Below are positions 1 through 7,795 of a stretch of 64,000 nucleotides of DNA, in pieces (within the stretch, counting starts at the first letter, position 1; every line of letters starts with the position of its first letter). Origin of the DNA: Lachnospiraceae bacterium NK4A144 (GTDB lineage: Bacteria; Bacillota; Clostridia; Lachnospirales; Lachnospiraceae); NCBI GenBank assembly GCA_000424365.1, contig AUJT01000002.1, positions 124,001 to 188,000 on the forward strand. The letters run 5' to 3'. The position numbers and the translations under genes are program-made. The notes beneath the pieces were generated by a model that was not told the DNA's origin, ran no database searches, and worked only from the letters and a program-made list of their open reading frames with translations.

Positions 1-285
1 CCCTTTTTTCGTAAAAATCTAAAATTCTCCTTTTCTATATCATTCGTGTACATATATCAGCAATCCACTGTACAAAATGTATATGAAACGTTTCAAACTT
101 TAATTTTTATATTGCACATTTTTGTTCTATATCGACACATTATTGTAGTTTGCATATACACCCCGTCCCATTTTATCCTTTTTTATATATCTATGATGAC
201 CATATGACACAAATGGTTTTTAGACACTTTTATCATTTTGTGTGCATTTTTCACTTTTAGGAATTCAATTGTTATTTCCTATAAG
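1..285. other. AT-rich non-coding flank
   Basis: No reading frame here has a convincing ribosome binding site or recognisable product. The stretch is strongly AT-rich and carries T-runs and TATA-like words, so it may hold promoters for a gene beyond the left edge. I could not assign a specific promoter. Confidence 0.5.
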
Positions 286-383
286 TTAAATAATGTAAGG
301 GGCAAAAGTAAGGGTCAAAAGGTCTCAATCCTCTTTGTGCAAGCACAATCGGATTTTGACCTTTTGACCCTTACATCATTTAA
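286..383. repeat. Long palindromic repeat, full copy (family A)
   Basis: A nested inverted repeat. The outer arms TTAAATAATGTAAGGG (286-301) and CCCTTACATCATTTAA (368-383) differ by one base. Inside, a 17-bp perfect stem pairs 308-324 with 358-374, and the centre holds TTGTGC/GCACAA. The right arm (343 onward) shares a 29-bp identical block with partial copies at 7685 and 51548. It lies just downstream of the PH-domain gene, so it could end that transcript, but no clear T-tract follows. This is a dispersed palindromic element of unknown function. Confidence 0.8.
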
Positions 384-413
384 TTATAGATTCAGCGATA
401 AACCCATTACGTT

Positions 414-833
414 TCAGTTTCTATAATCATCCTCATAATCTTCATCAAGATGGCCTTCATGCTCGTCATGCAGAAATTCTCTGCTGCTTACGCGCTTTCT
501 GTCTCTTTCTTTTTCGATGAGACTTGATAACTGTTCCATAACTGCCGTTGAATTCTTAATGTTTTTAATCTCGAAATCGCCGAGAGATCTGTCACCTGAA
601 CAGCATCTTATAGTTCCAAGTCCAAAGATCCTCTGCCCTAGCGTCCTGCTAAGAGATATATCCATGATCCTGTAAAGACGTACCTCATCTCTTTTCAGAT
701 TAAAGAACCCTTTTTCGATAAAAAGCCGTTCTTCCGTCAGTGAATAGATCGTAAAACTCCACGGAAGCCCAAAAATAGTACGCTTGCGATCTCTCCACAG
801 GTATTCTGTATTTCCGTTTGCATTTTTACTCAT
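414..833 (-). CDS. PH domain-containing protein (YdbS/bPH2-like)
   Basis: A small protein of 139 aa without a membrane segment. Its first 100 residues look like a bacterial PH-like fold: an opening near LWRDRKRTIFGLPWSFTIY, then alternating short strands around YSLTEERLFIEKGFF and VRLYRIMDISLSR. The family is common in Firmicutes and has no settled biochemical role. The C-terminal 30 residues are very charged (repeated E, D, R, H) and probably disordered. The gene is monocistronic. A 145-bp repeat element lies just upstream and a palindromic repeat just downstream. Family assignment rests on fold-like patterns, not on catalytic residues. Confidence 0.65.
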   Translation of the reverse strand: MSKNANGNTEYLWRDRKRTIFGLPWSFTIYSLTEERLFIEKGFFNLKRDEVRLYRIMDISLSRTLGQRIFGLGTIRCCSGDRSLGDFEIKNIKNSTAVMEQLSSLIEKERDRKRVSSREFLHDEHEGHLDEDYEDDYRN

Positions 834-881
834 CTGTTTTCCGTCCCTCTGTAATATTCGTTTTGATCCTGATCGATCGTT

Positions 882-1042
882 ATCGGATCGTTACTGTTCA
901 CTCGCTTCCAGCTCGCTCACGTAACGGATTTTGCCAATTAAATCGCCTTCGGCGATGGGCAAAATCCAATGGCTTTTCATCGTTCTTGGTCGTAAACTCC
1001 GCAGTAAATGCTCCGTTTACGTCTGAACTGTAACATCGGATC
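882..1042. mobile_element. MITE-like element copy 1 with 8-bp flanking repeats
   Basis: The element spans 890-1034 (145 bp). It begins GTTACTGTTCA and ends TGAACTGTAAC, which are terminal inverted repeats with one mismatch. Directly outside lie identical 8-bp repeats ATCGGATC at 882-889 and 1035-1042, as expected of a target-site duplication. Internally there is a hairpin (926-967, stem GGATTTTGCC/GGCAAAATCC, inner ATCGCC/GGCGAT) and a second stem CGTAAAC/GTTTACG (991-997/1015-1021). It has no coding capacity. Copies at 27202 and 59261 share ends and architecture. Confidence 0.8.
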
Positions 1043-1060
1043 TTCATTTCTCAAATGACA

Positions 1061-1705
1061 TCAGTCAAAGATGTCATCTCCGAATCTGACCTTTGAATAA
1101 GCCTTGATTTCTTCTACGCATTTGTCAAAACCAAGTCGTCCGCTGTTTAGACAAAGGTCATAGTTTCTCGCATCTGTCCACAGCTGTCCGGTGTGATAGT
1201 GATAATAATCGGCCTTGTACCGGTCAGTTTTTTCGATAAATTTTTCCAGCTCTTTGTCGCGATAGCTCTGTTTCTTGGCGGCCTGCTCCATAAGGAAATC
1301 CTTGGGTGCATGCACAAATACCGAAACTACATTATCATAATCCTTAAGAACAAAATCAGCGCATCTGCCGATTATCACACAGGATTCTGTCTCCGCGAGT
1401 TTCTTTAAGACCTTCGCCTGATAATTAAAAAGATTTTCTCTGGAAACGAAATCATCGCTCTTCGGTGAGATAAGTTCCCCCTGATAAACGTTCTTCATAA
1501 CACGTACAAGCAGAGGATTCTTGTCATCAACATTTTCATCTGCCTGAACAAAGAGACTCTCATTTATACCGCTTTCTTCCGCAGCGAGCTTCATGAGTTC
1601 CTTATCATAGTAGTGGATGCCAAGCTCATCGGCCAGCATTTTTCCTACGGTACGACCACCGCTTCCGTACTGACGTGAAATAGTGAATACGATATTCTTT
1701 TTCAT
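1061..1705 (-). CDS. Cytidylate kinase-like P-loop protein
   Basis: A 214-aa protein of the cytidylate kinase-like family (often called AAA26 or 'Cmk-like'). It opens with the family signature FTISRQYGSGG and carries a mid-protein CVIIGRCADFVL segment, both typical of this group rather than of true Cmk. Substrate is unknown; a nucleotide or nucleoside kinase role is inferred. The start chosen is the ATG preceded by AAGGAAG at 8-nt spacing; an in-frame GTG 24 nt upstream overlaps the livF stop and lacks its own RBS. It is the last gene of the liv operon, 20 nt behind livF, which is a curious place for a nucleotide kinase. Confidence 0.75.
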   Translation of the reverse strand: MKKNIVFTISRQYGSGGRTVGKMLADELGIHYYDKELMKLAAEESGINESLFVQADENVDDKNPLLVRVMKNVYQGELISPKSDDFVSRENLFNYQAKVLKKLAETESCVIIGRCADFVLKDYDNVVSVFVHAPKDFLMEQAAKKQSYRDKELEKFIEKTDRYKADYYHYHTGQLWTDARNYDLCLNSGRLGFDKCVEEIKAYSKVRFGDDIFD

Positions 1706-1725
1706 TTCAGTAACTTCCTTTCTGA

Positions 1726-2433
1726 TCACTCCCCGAGGTAAGCCTTTCTAATGGAGTCATTATTAAGCATATCCGCTGCTTTTCCTTCCATTGTGATGCT
1801 TCCTGTCTCAAGAACATATGCCCTGTCGGCGATCGTAAGCGCCTTCTTCGCATTCTGCTCTACGAGGAGTACCGTCGTTCCATCTTTGTGGACACTCTTT
1901 ATTATATCAAAAATCTCGTTAACAAAGATAGGTGAAAGTCCCATAGATGGCTCATCCATAAGAATTATGTCCGGATGCGACATCAACGCGCGTCCCATTG
2001 CAAGCATCTGCTGCTCGCCTCCGGAAAGTGTACCGGCTTTCTGGGTCTGACGTTCCTTTAATCTCGGGAAACGATCATAAACCATAGCCATCGTATCTTC
2101 GATTTCTTTCTTATTTCTCCGTGTATACGCGCCCATCTTCAGATTTTGCGCCACAGAAAGATCTGCAAATACTCTCCGTCCTTCCGGAACATGTGCCATT
2201 CCCATGGATACTATCTTATTTCCGGATATGGTAACGATATTTTTTCCTTTATAAATGATCTCTCCGCTCTTAGGTTTCAAGAGACCCGAGATCGTATGGA
2301 GAGTCGTGGTCTTTCCGGCTCCGTTAGCACCGATCAGTGCAACGACTTCTCCCTTATCCACATGAAAGGAAACATCTTTCAAAGCCTGGATCACGCCATA
2401 GTAAACGTTGAGATTTTTTATTTCAAGAAGCAT
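1726..2433 (-). CDS. livF: Branched-chain amino acid ABC transporter ATPase LivF
   Basis: A 235-aa ATP-binding subunit that powers uptake of branched-chain amino acids with LivG on the inner face of the membrane. Walker A GANGAGKTT is at residues 35-43, the signature LSGGEQQM follows in mid-protein, then Walker B IILMDEP and the switch region VLLVEQNAKKAL. The length fits LivF (about 235 aa). The RBS GAGGGAG sits just upstream of the ATG. It lies between livG (20 nt upstream) and the kinase-like gene in an operon transcribed leftwards. Other hydrophobic amide substrates are possible for this family. Confidence 0.93.
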   Translation of the reverse strand: MLLEIKNLNVYYGVIQALKDVSFHVDKGEVVALIGANGAGKTTTLHTISGLLKPKSGEIIYKGKNIVTISGNKIVSMGMAHVPEGRRVFADLSVAQNLKMGAYTRRNKKEIEDTMAMVYDRFPRLKERQTQKAGTLSGGEQQMLAMGRALMSHPDIILMDEPSMGLSPIFVNEIFDIIKSVHKDGTTVLLVEQNAKKALTIADRAYVLETGSITMEGKAADMLNNDSIRKAYLGE

Positions 2434-2453
2434 TGTTCATTCTCCCTCTGCCA

Positions 2454-3215
2454 TTATTCATCTCCGAGATAAGCCTTGATAACTTCCGGATCTGACAAAA
2501 CATCTTTTGTATTACCCTGTGCGAGCACACGTCCGAAATTAAGCACCGTCAGCTTCTCACAGATACCGGATACAAGCTTCATATCATGCTCGATAAGAAG
2601 GATCGTCATCTTATATTTATCCCGGATAAGAGAGATCGTATCCATAAGTTCTGCTGTTTCATTCGGGTTCATTCCGGCTGCAGGCTCATCAAGTAAGAGA
2701 AGTTTCGGCTTCGTTGCCATTGCTCTGGCGATCTCAAGCTTTCTCTGCTGACCGTAAGGCAGATTAGATGACAGGAGTTCCGCGTCCTTATCCATACCAA
2801 ACACGGAAAGGATTTCCATTGCTTCCGCATCCATCTCTTTCTCAAGCTTCTTATACGATCCAAGGTGAAGGATTCCTGTCAGAGTGTTGTAATGATATCT
2901 GTCCTGTAAAGCAACCTTAACATTATCAAGCACCGACATTTTGCTGAAAAGACGGATATTCTGGAATGTTCTTGCTATTCCGTCCCGATTTATCTCAGCC
3001 GTCTTATGTCCTGTGATATTTTTGCCATCGAGAAGGATCTGACCTTCTGTCGGGCGATATACTCCCGTAAGGAGATTAAAAACAGTGGTCTTTCCGGCTC
3101 CGTTCGGTCCTATGAGTCCGTAAAGCTCCCCCTGTTCTATATTCAGATTAAAGTCATCCACGGCACGCAGGCCTCCGAACTGGATGCACAGATCATTAAC
3201 CTCAAGCAGTGCCAT
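2454..3215 (-). CDS. livG: Branched-chain amino acid ABC transporter ATPase LivG
   Basis: A 253-aa ATP-binding subunit that pairs with LivF. Walker A GPNGAGKTT lies at about residues 36-44, a short signature region reads LPYGQQRKLEIARAM, Walker B is LLLLDEP followed by AAGMNPNE, and the histidine switch is ILLIEHDM. The LPYGQQ form replaces LSGGQ, as is normal in LivG. The start overlaps the end of livM by 14 bp, so translation is probably coupled. The role in branched-chain amino acid uptake is inferred from family and operon order. Confidence 0.93.
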   Translation of the reverse strand: MALLEVNDLCIQFGGLRAVDDFNLNIEQGELYGLIGPNGAGKTTVFNLLTGVYRPTEGQILLDGKNITGHKTAEINRDGIARTFQNIRLFSKMSVLDNVKVALQDRYHYNTLTGILHLGSYKKLEKEMDAEAMEILSVFGMDKDAELLSSNLPYGQQRKLEIARAMATKPKLLLLDEPAAGMNPNETAELMDTISLIRDKYKMTILLIEHDMKLVSGICEKLTVLNFGRVLAQGNTKDVLSDPEVIKAYLGDE

Positions 3216-4278
3216 TCTTCCTGTTCCCCTTTCTGAATTTCATCATAAGTTCCTGTCTCTTATCCAATACGGCAGGAGCCCAGTTGATGATCATCACTAC
3301 GATAAGTACGATGGAGTAGATCAGCATACGGTATTTATTAAGTCCGCGGAGAAGCTCCGGCAGGAGATAAAGAACCGCTGCTGCAATGACTGATCCACGG
3401 ATGGATCCGATTCCTCCGAGTACCACGTACACGAGGATCATAATAGAAACATTGTAACCAAAGTACTGACCTGTAGCCTGAAGAGTAGAAATATTATGCG
3501 AGAACAGCACGCCTGCCATTCCTGCAATAGCTGCAGACATGGTAAATGCAAGCATCTTGTATTTCGTTACGTTGATACCGATGGACTCTGCTGCGATACG
3601 ATTATCACGGATTGACATGATTGCTCTTCCATCTCTTGAATTAATAAGATTCTGTACAACGATCAGAGAAACAATGAGAAGGAATATCGCAATAGTAAAA
3701 TTCGCATCTCTGGGAGTTCCCGTAACACCCATCGCTCCATTTATAAGTGTCTTTCCATCCGGCTCCATGCCGAGTTCCAGCATACTTGTTAATGAGAAAT
3801 GAAAACCCTTGGAATCAAGTCCGAGATAAAGGGAATTAAGTATATTCTTAATGATCTCACCAAAAGCAAGTGTAACGATCGCAAGATAGTCACCATTTAA
3901 TCTCAGTACCGGAATACCGATCAAAAAGCCAAAAAGCGCAGAAAATGCGATTCCGATGACAAGCGCCAGGAAGAAGCGTAAGCCACCCGGTAAAGAATCC
4001 TTAAAGATCTGTGAAAAAGCTGCACTGAAAAATGCTCCGATACACATAAATCCTGCATGTCCAAGGGAAAGTTCACCCAGGATACCTACGCAGAGATTAA
4101 GTCCCACAGCAACTATAGCGTAATAACACATTGGAACCAAAAGTCCCGATAAATGGCTCGATACTACTCCTGCTTTGAGCAGGATCTCCATTATTATCCA
4201 TACTGCGATCACGATCGCATATGTAACATTTTCTTTCTTTTTCAGAAAGGAAAGCTTATTGTCTTTCATCTTTGTCAT
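3202..4278 (-). CDS. livM: Branched-chain amino acid ABC transporter permease LivM
   Basis: A 358-aa polytopic permease. Around eight to ten hydrophobic segments are visible, starting near residue 18. The conserved LivM region GYLSLGHAGF-like appears here as GELSLGHAGFMCIGAFF, followed by LRLNGDYLAIVTLAFGEI, where the cytoplasmic loop contacts the ATPases. A charged C-terminal tail (KFRKGNRKNG) follows the last membrane segment. It is coupled to livG by overlap and sits 8 nt after livH. It forms the membrane channel with LivH. Confidence 0.93.
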   Translation of the reverse strand: MTKMKDNKLSFLKKKENVTYAIVIAVWIIMEILLKAGVVSSHLSGLLVPMCYYAIVAVGLNLCVGILGELSLGHAGFMCIGAFFSAAFSQIFKDSLPGGLRFFLALVIGIAFSALFGFLIGIPVLRLNGDYLAIVTLAFGEIIKNILNSLYLGLDSKGFHFSLTSMLELGMEPDGKTLINGAMGVTGTPRDANFTIAIFLLIVSLIVVQNLINSRDGRAIMSIRDNRIAAESIGINVTKYKMLAFTMSAAIAGMAGVLFSHNISTLQATGQYFGYNVSIMILVYVVLGGIGSIRGSVIAAAVLYLLPELLRGLNKYRMLIYSIVLIVVMIINWAPAVLDKRQELMMKFRKGNRKNGTA

Positions 4279-4286
4279 CCCCTTTC

Positions 4287-5174
4287 TCAGACTTTTTCCT
4301 GGATTATCTTACCCAGAATACCGGTAGGCTTTACGAGAAGTACGACGACAAGGATACCAAATACGATAGCATCCGAAAGCTGTGTAGAGATATACGTTCT
4401 TGCAAGGATCTCTATAACACCAAGCACAAGACCTCCGAGCATGGCTCCGGGAATTGATCCGATACCGCCAAGTACTGCTGCCACAAAGGCTTTAATACCG
4501 GGCATAGCGCCTGTATAAGGGGTAAGTGACGGATATGCACTGCAAAGGAATGCGCCTGCGATAGCTGCAAGAGCCGAACCTATAGCAAATGTCAGTGAGA
4601 TCGTCTTATTAACATCGATTCCCATAAGCGTAGCTGCGCTACGGTCCTGAGCAACTGCCAGCATTGCCTGGCCTTCTCTTGTCTTATGTACAAAAAACTG
4701 CAGAGCAAGAAGGATCACAACACTGGTGATTATCGTAATGATAGTCACACCCTGGATCCTTATCTCACCTCCGGCAAGAGTAATCCCGCTCCAGGGAATA
4801 ACAGAAGTAAAGGACTTTGTATCCGCACCAAATATCAGAAGTGCGACATTTTCAAGGAGGTAACTCACGCCTATTGCCGTGATCAATACTGCCAGTGGAG
4901 ATGCGGCATTTCTAAGCGGGCGATATGCCACTCTCTCAGTCGTCACGCCAAGGATCAGGCATAGCACGACAGCGACAGGTATCGCTATAACAGGACTCAA
5001 TCCTAAATTAGATACAAAAATAAAGATCACGTAACTTCCGACCATGATAAAGTCACCATGTGCAAAATTCAGCATCTTGGCAATACCATAAACCATGGTA
5101 TATCCGAGAGCGATTATTGCATAGATGCTTCCAAGGCTCAGACCGTTCACAAGAGACGTCAAAAAACTGAGCAT
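4287..5174 (-). CDS. livH: Branched-chain amino acid ABC transporter permease LivH
   Basis: A 295-aa polytopic permease, partner of LivM. It shows the family opening NGLSLGSIYAIIALGYTMVYGI and the motif MLNFAHGDFIMVGSY, and later AVLGGIGSIPGAMLGG, the ATPase-contact region. I chose the ATG at 5174 because GGAGG lies 8 nt upstream of it; the reading frame also opens at a TTG 15 nt further out that overlaps this RBS. A hairpin at 5211-5238 separates it from livK and probably lowers its expression relative to the binding protein. Confidence 0.93.
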   Translation of the reverse strand: MLSFLTSLVNGLSLGSIYAIIALGYTMVYGIAKMLNFAHGDFIMVGSYVIFIFVSNLGLSPVIAIPVAVVLCLILGVTTERVAYRPLRNAASPLAVLITAIGVSYLLENVALLIFGADTKSFTSVIPWSGITLAGGEIRIQGVTIITIITSVVILLALQFFVHKTREGQAMLAVAQDRSAATLMGIDVNKTISLTFAIGSALAAIAGAFLCSAYPSLTPYTGAMPGIKAFVAAVLGGIGSIPGAMLGGLVLGVIEILARTYISTQLSDAIVFGILVVVLLVKPTGILGKIIQEKV

Positions 5175-5210
5175 AAAAATTACCTCCAACGGGTATCGTA
5201 TTTTAAAAAT

Positions 5211-5238
5211 CGGAGGAGATGAAGTATCCTCTCCTCCG
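5211..5238 (-). terminator. livK-livH intercistronic hairpin
   Basis: A 9-bp perfect stem CGGAGGAGA/TCTCCTCCG with a 10-nt loop. On the transcribed strand it is followed by ATTTTTAAAA. This looks like a partial terminator or RNA-stabilising hairpin that raises livK over livHMGF, a common arrangement for binding-protein genes. Confidence 0.7.
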
Positions 5239-5279
5239 ACTACAACCTAAGTTGTTATCTGGCTTAACTGTAATAACGT

Positions 5280-6497
5280 TTATTCAGCAGAAACGTATGC
5301 GCCATCCTTGATCACAACAGCCTTCGGGCTCTTATTCGGCTCGCCTGTTGCATCCCATGTCATTCCCTCTGATGTAAGACCATCAACAGAGATTTCTGTC
5401 ATAGTCTTCTTAAGGGACTCGCAGATACCGGAAACACCAGCTTCAGGTGTAAGAGCACCCTTCTCAAGAGCTGCCTTAATAGCGTATACACCATCATATG
5501 CATCTGCTCCAAACTGGTTAGGAGTCTCACCGTAAAGGTCCTTGTACTTTGTAACAAAGTTTACTGTAAGATCATCTGTCGCGTCTGCTGCGAAAGGTGT
5601 CAGAAGCATAGCGCCTTCTGCAAGAGATGCATCAAAGTTTTCAACACCAAGGATACCGTCAAGACCATCACATCCAAAGAATGTAGGCTTGTAACCCATC
5701 TTATCAGCCTGCTGAAGGATGAGAGATGCTTCCTTGTAGTAGATCGGAAGGAATACAAGCTCTGCACCGCCGTCCTTAGCCTTCTGAAGCTGTACGGAGA
5801 AGTCGGTATTGTTATCAGCAGTAAATGCCTCTTGTGAAACTACCTCAAATCCCTGATTAGCAGCCTCAGCTACGAAGTTTGTAGCGATACCGGATGAATA
5901 AACATCGGAGCTGTCATAGATGATACCGACCTTGGAAGCGAGCTTGTGCTCACCGATGTACTGAGCAGATGCTGTACCCTGTGCAGGATCTGAGAAACAT
6001 ACACGGAATACATTGTCATACTGTACACATTCCTTAGCAGATCCGGACGGAGTCAGCTGGAACATATTATCAGCCTTTGTCTCCTCAGAAACAGCAAGTG
6101 AACATGCACTTGTAACACTTCCGAGAAGCATCTGCATTCCCCAGTCCTTAAGAGTGTTATACGCATTTACAGATTTCTGAGCATCAAGCTCATCATCCTC
6201 GCTCTTAAGTTCAAGTTTGTAACCGTTTACGCCGCCGGCTGCGTTGATCTCATCAACAGCGAGCTGTGCAGAATTTGCTACACATGTACCGTAAGCTGCA
6301 GCTCCACCTGTAAGAGGTCCGATGACACCGATCTTAAATGTAGCATCTCCGGAAGCACCTGCTGCTTCACTTGCTGCGCTGCCTGCGGTTTCTCCGGAAC
6401 CGCCGCCCTGTGATGCAGAAGAACCACATCCGGCAACCATTGACGCTGTCATGATCGCTGCCAGAACCACACTAGCTGCTTTTCTGAACTTTTTCAT
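5280..6497 (-). CDS. livK: Branched-chain amino acid ABC transporter substrate-binding lipoprotein
   Basis: A 405-aa periplasmic-binding-type lipoprotein that captures the ligand outside the membrane. The signal peptide runs MKKFRKAASVVLAAIM and ends in the lipobox MVAGC with the lipidated cysteine at residue 24, followed by a Ser/Gly/Ala-rich linker to about residue 50. The mature domain starts FKIGVIGPLTGGAAAYG, as in type-1 fold binding proteins, and includes SAVDEINAAGG-like text (LAVDEINAAGGVNG). The ATG at 6497 has AGGAGG 8 nt upstream; the frame is open 31 codons further but without RBS. It heads the liv operon after a long structured leader. Confidence 0.93.
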   Translation of the reverse strand: MKKFRKAASVVLAAIMTASMVAGCGSSASQGGGSGETAGSAASEAAGASGDATFKIGVIGPLTGGAAAYGTCVANSAQLAVDEINAAGGVNGYKLELKSEDDELDAQKSVNAYNTLKDWGMQMLLGSVTSACSLAVSEETKADNMFQLTPSGSAKECVQYDNVFRVCFSDPAQGTASAQYIGEHKLASKVGIIYDSSDVYSSGIATNFVAEAANQGFEVVSQEAFTADNNTDFSVQLQKAKDGGAELVFLPIYYKEASLILQQADKMGYKPTFFGCDGLDGILGVENFDASLAEGAMLLTPFAADATDDLTVNFVTKYKDLYGETPNQFGADAYDGVYAIKAALEKGALTPEAGVSGICESLKKTMTEISVDGLTSEGMTWDATGEPNKSPKAVVIKDGAYVSAE

Positions 6498-6523
6498 AAC
6501 TATTCCCTCCTGTAATATACACT

Positions 6524-6549
6524 TCTTATTAGGGAATTCCCTAATAAGA
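6524..6549. repeat. 26-bp perfect palindrome, proximal copy
   Basis: A perfect inverted repeat centred on AGGGAATTCCCT with TCTTATT/AATAAGA arms. It lies between the livK RBS and a block of hairpins, so it is inside the transcript leader. The same 26 bp occur again at 6654-6679 within a longer palindrome. Confidence 0.9.
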
Positions 6550-6557
6550 TTTATAAC

Positions 6558-6646
6558 AAAGAATCCGACTTTGTCGGATTCTTTGCGCAAGCGCGGGAGC
6601 CGTAGGCTCTACCTCTCCGCGCGTCGCATCTAATGCACGAAGTGCA
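6558..6646. repeat. Hairpin block between the two livK-leader palindromes
   Basis: Three successive hairpins can be read: AAAGAATCCGAC/GTCGGATTCTTT (6558-6569/6573-6584, loop TTT), GAGCC/GGCTC around 6597-6609 within a GC-rich GCGCGGG...CCGCGC block, and ATGCAC/GTGCAT with loop GAA at about 6632-6646. The core AATCCGACTTTGTCGGATT recurs exactly at 19571. No coding capacity is apparent. Confidence 0.75.
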
Positions 6647-6686
6647 TTTTTTATCTTATTAGGGAATTCCCTAATAAGATAAAAAA
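6647..6686. repeat. 40-bp perfect palindrome in the livK leader
   Basis: A perfect inverted repeat: TTTTTTATC on the left mirrors GATAAAAAA on the right, with AGGGAATTCCCT at the centre. In RNA it could form a 20-bp hairpin with no unpaired loop beyond the turn. Its A-rich arm supplies the T-tract of the hairpin at 6687-6723. Confidence 0.9.
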
Positions 6687-6723
6687 GCAGTCAAATAAAA
6701 TATAAAAATACCTACCTGACTGC
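6687..6723 (-). terminator. Terminator-like hairpin in the livK leader
   Basis: On the transcribed strand GCAGTCA pairs with TGACTGC around a long AT-rich loop and is followed by TTTTTTATC. It lies about 70 nt after the predicted start of transcription and about 190 nt before livK, so it could attenuate the operon. No known riboswitch or T-box motif was recognised upstream of it. Confidence 0.5.
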
Positions 6724-6794
6724 ATCTTTGCACTGGTGAACGTCGGACACGTACAAAAATGAATTTTTATACGTTTTCGACCATTTATTGATTT

Positions 6795-6822
6795 ATTATA
6801 ACATGGAGAAAAAGTTTTGCAA
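6795..6822 (-). promoter_or_regulatory. Predicted sigma-A promoter of the liv operon
   Basis: Read on the minus strand: -35 TTGCAA (6817-6822), 16-bp spacer, -10 TATAAT (6795-6800) with an extended TGT just before it. Transcription would begin near 6788, leaving a leader of about 290 nt before livK. Confidence 0.7.
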
Positions 6823-7050
6823 TCCCATAAAATGGGGATTTCTTGCGCAATTTGATCTATATTAATCTATTTTTTGATGATATTTAATCATCGATTTTTG
6901 ACCACTATTCAGTATTTATGCGGTTTTCACCCATTTAAAGTGATGAATTGTCCGTGAGCAAAAAACAAATTCAAAAAAAATTTTTAAACCGTATTCCCGA
7001 ATACAACAATCCCTGTGAACACAATGGATCAGACTTTTTTTCATGCACCT

Positions 7051-7629
7051 TCAGACCCTGTATAAAACCTCGGGTTCGCCATAAATCTCCCGCCTTTTTT
7101 CAGAATCAAAAAGAACAAGATCACGTATCAGTGGATCGCGTACGAGATGCTTCCACGCCGTTCCTGTGGCCTGTATAAAATCAGGACTGAGCTCCGCCTC
7201 TCCGTCGATCAGAGGACAACTGTACGGGAGTTCATAGTCACACCTGACAAGAACCAGCTCTCCACTCTCTGTAATATGTGGTTCCAACGGAAATGTCCTG
7301 CACTGGATCGGACGCTTTTCTCTGGGACATCTTGGGGCGTCCTTGCATTTTACAAAATAAACCTTTCCATCCCATGACGGCGGAAAATCATATTCTCTTG
7401 TATCATGTTCAGACCATCTGAGCCAGTCATCGTTCCTGTCATGAACCTCTTCTTCACCGGGCAGAAGATATATCCCCATATCATCCGGTTCGCCGTTTTC
7501 ATCGCTATCCGACACACCGCAGCACGCAGCTCCGCACAACGCACCGCAGTCATATGGAACAGGAGAAACCTTGTCAAGAAGCCTGTAGATCGCCTCATAG
7601 GTTCGTTTTTTTATGGTAGATTTAATCAT
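7051..7629 (-). CDS. YkgJ-like cysteine-cluster protein
   Basis: A 192-aa soluble protein with several cysteine groups: CGALCGAACCG near residues 28-38, then KCKDAPRC, IQCRTFPLEPH, and CDYELPYSCPL in the second half. This pattern matches the broad YkgJ or 'zinc/iron-chelating' cysteine-cluster family, thought to bind a metal or Fe-S centre; its reaction is not known. Spacing to neighbours and flanking non-coding DNA indicate a single-gene unit. No strong RBS precedes the ATG, so the start is less certain than the frame. Function is left open. Confidence 0.65.
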   Translation of the reverse strand: MIKSTIKKRTYEAIYRLLDKVSPVPYDCGALCGAACCGVSDSDENGEPDDMGIYLLPGEEEVHDRNDDWLRWSEHDTREYDFPPSWDGKVYFVKCKDAPRCPREKRPIQCRTFPLEPHITESGELVLVRCDYELPYSCPLIDGEAELSPDFIQATGTAWKHLVRDPLIRDLVLFDSEKRREIYGEPEVLYRV

Positions 7630-7684
7630 ATTCGTAATATATAAATGATGACATGATTACCAAATAAAAACCATTCTTGTGCAA

Positions 7685-7720
7685 GCACAATCGGATTTTG
7701 ACCTTTTGACCCTGACATCA
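7685..7720. repeat. Palindromic repeat family A, partial copy
   Basis: GCACAATCGGATTTTGACC followed by TTTTGACCCTGACATCA, identical over 29 bp to the right arm of the repeat at 286-383. The left arm here is degraded (a remnant ATGATG remains near 7646), so the long hairpin can no longer form. Confidence 0.75.
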
Positions 7721-7795
7721 TATTAATCGACATATAAACAAATTTAATCAAGATACTTGTTTTATTTTTTTGCTGACATTAAAGTCTTACTACTT

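Noticed and set aside
6550-6790. T-box or SAM riboswitch in the livK leader
   Set aside because: No T-box antiterminator sequence (AGGGTGGNACCGCG type) and no SAM core motifs could be found on the transcribed strand.
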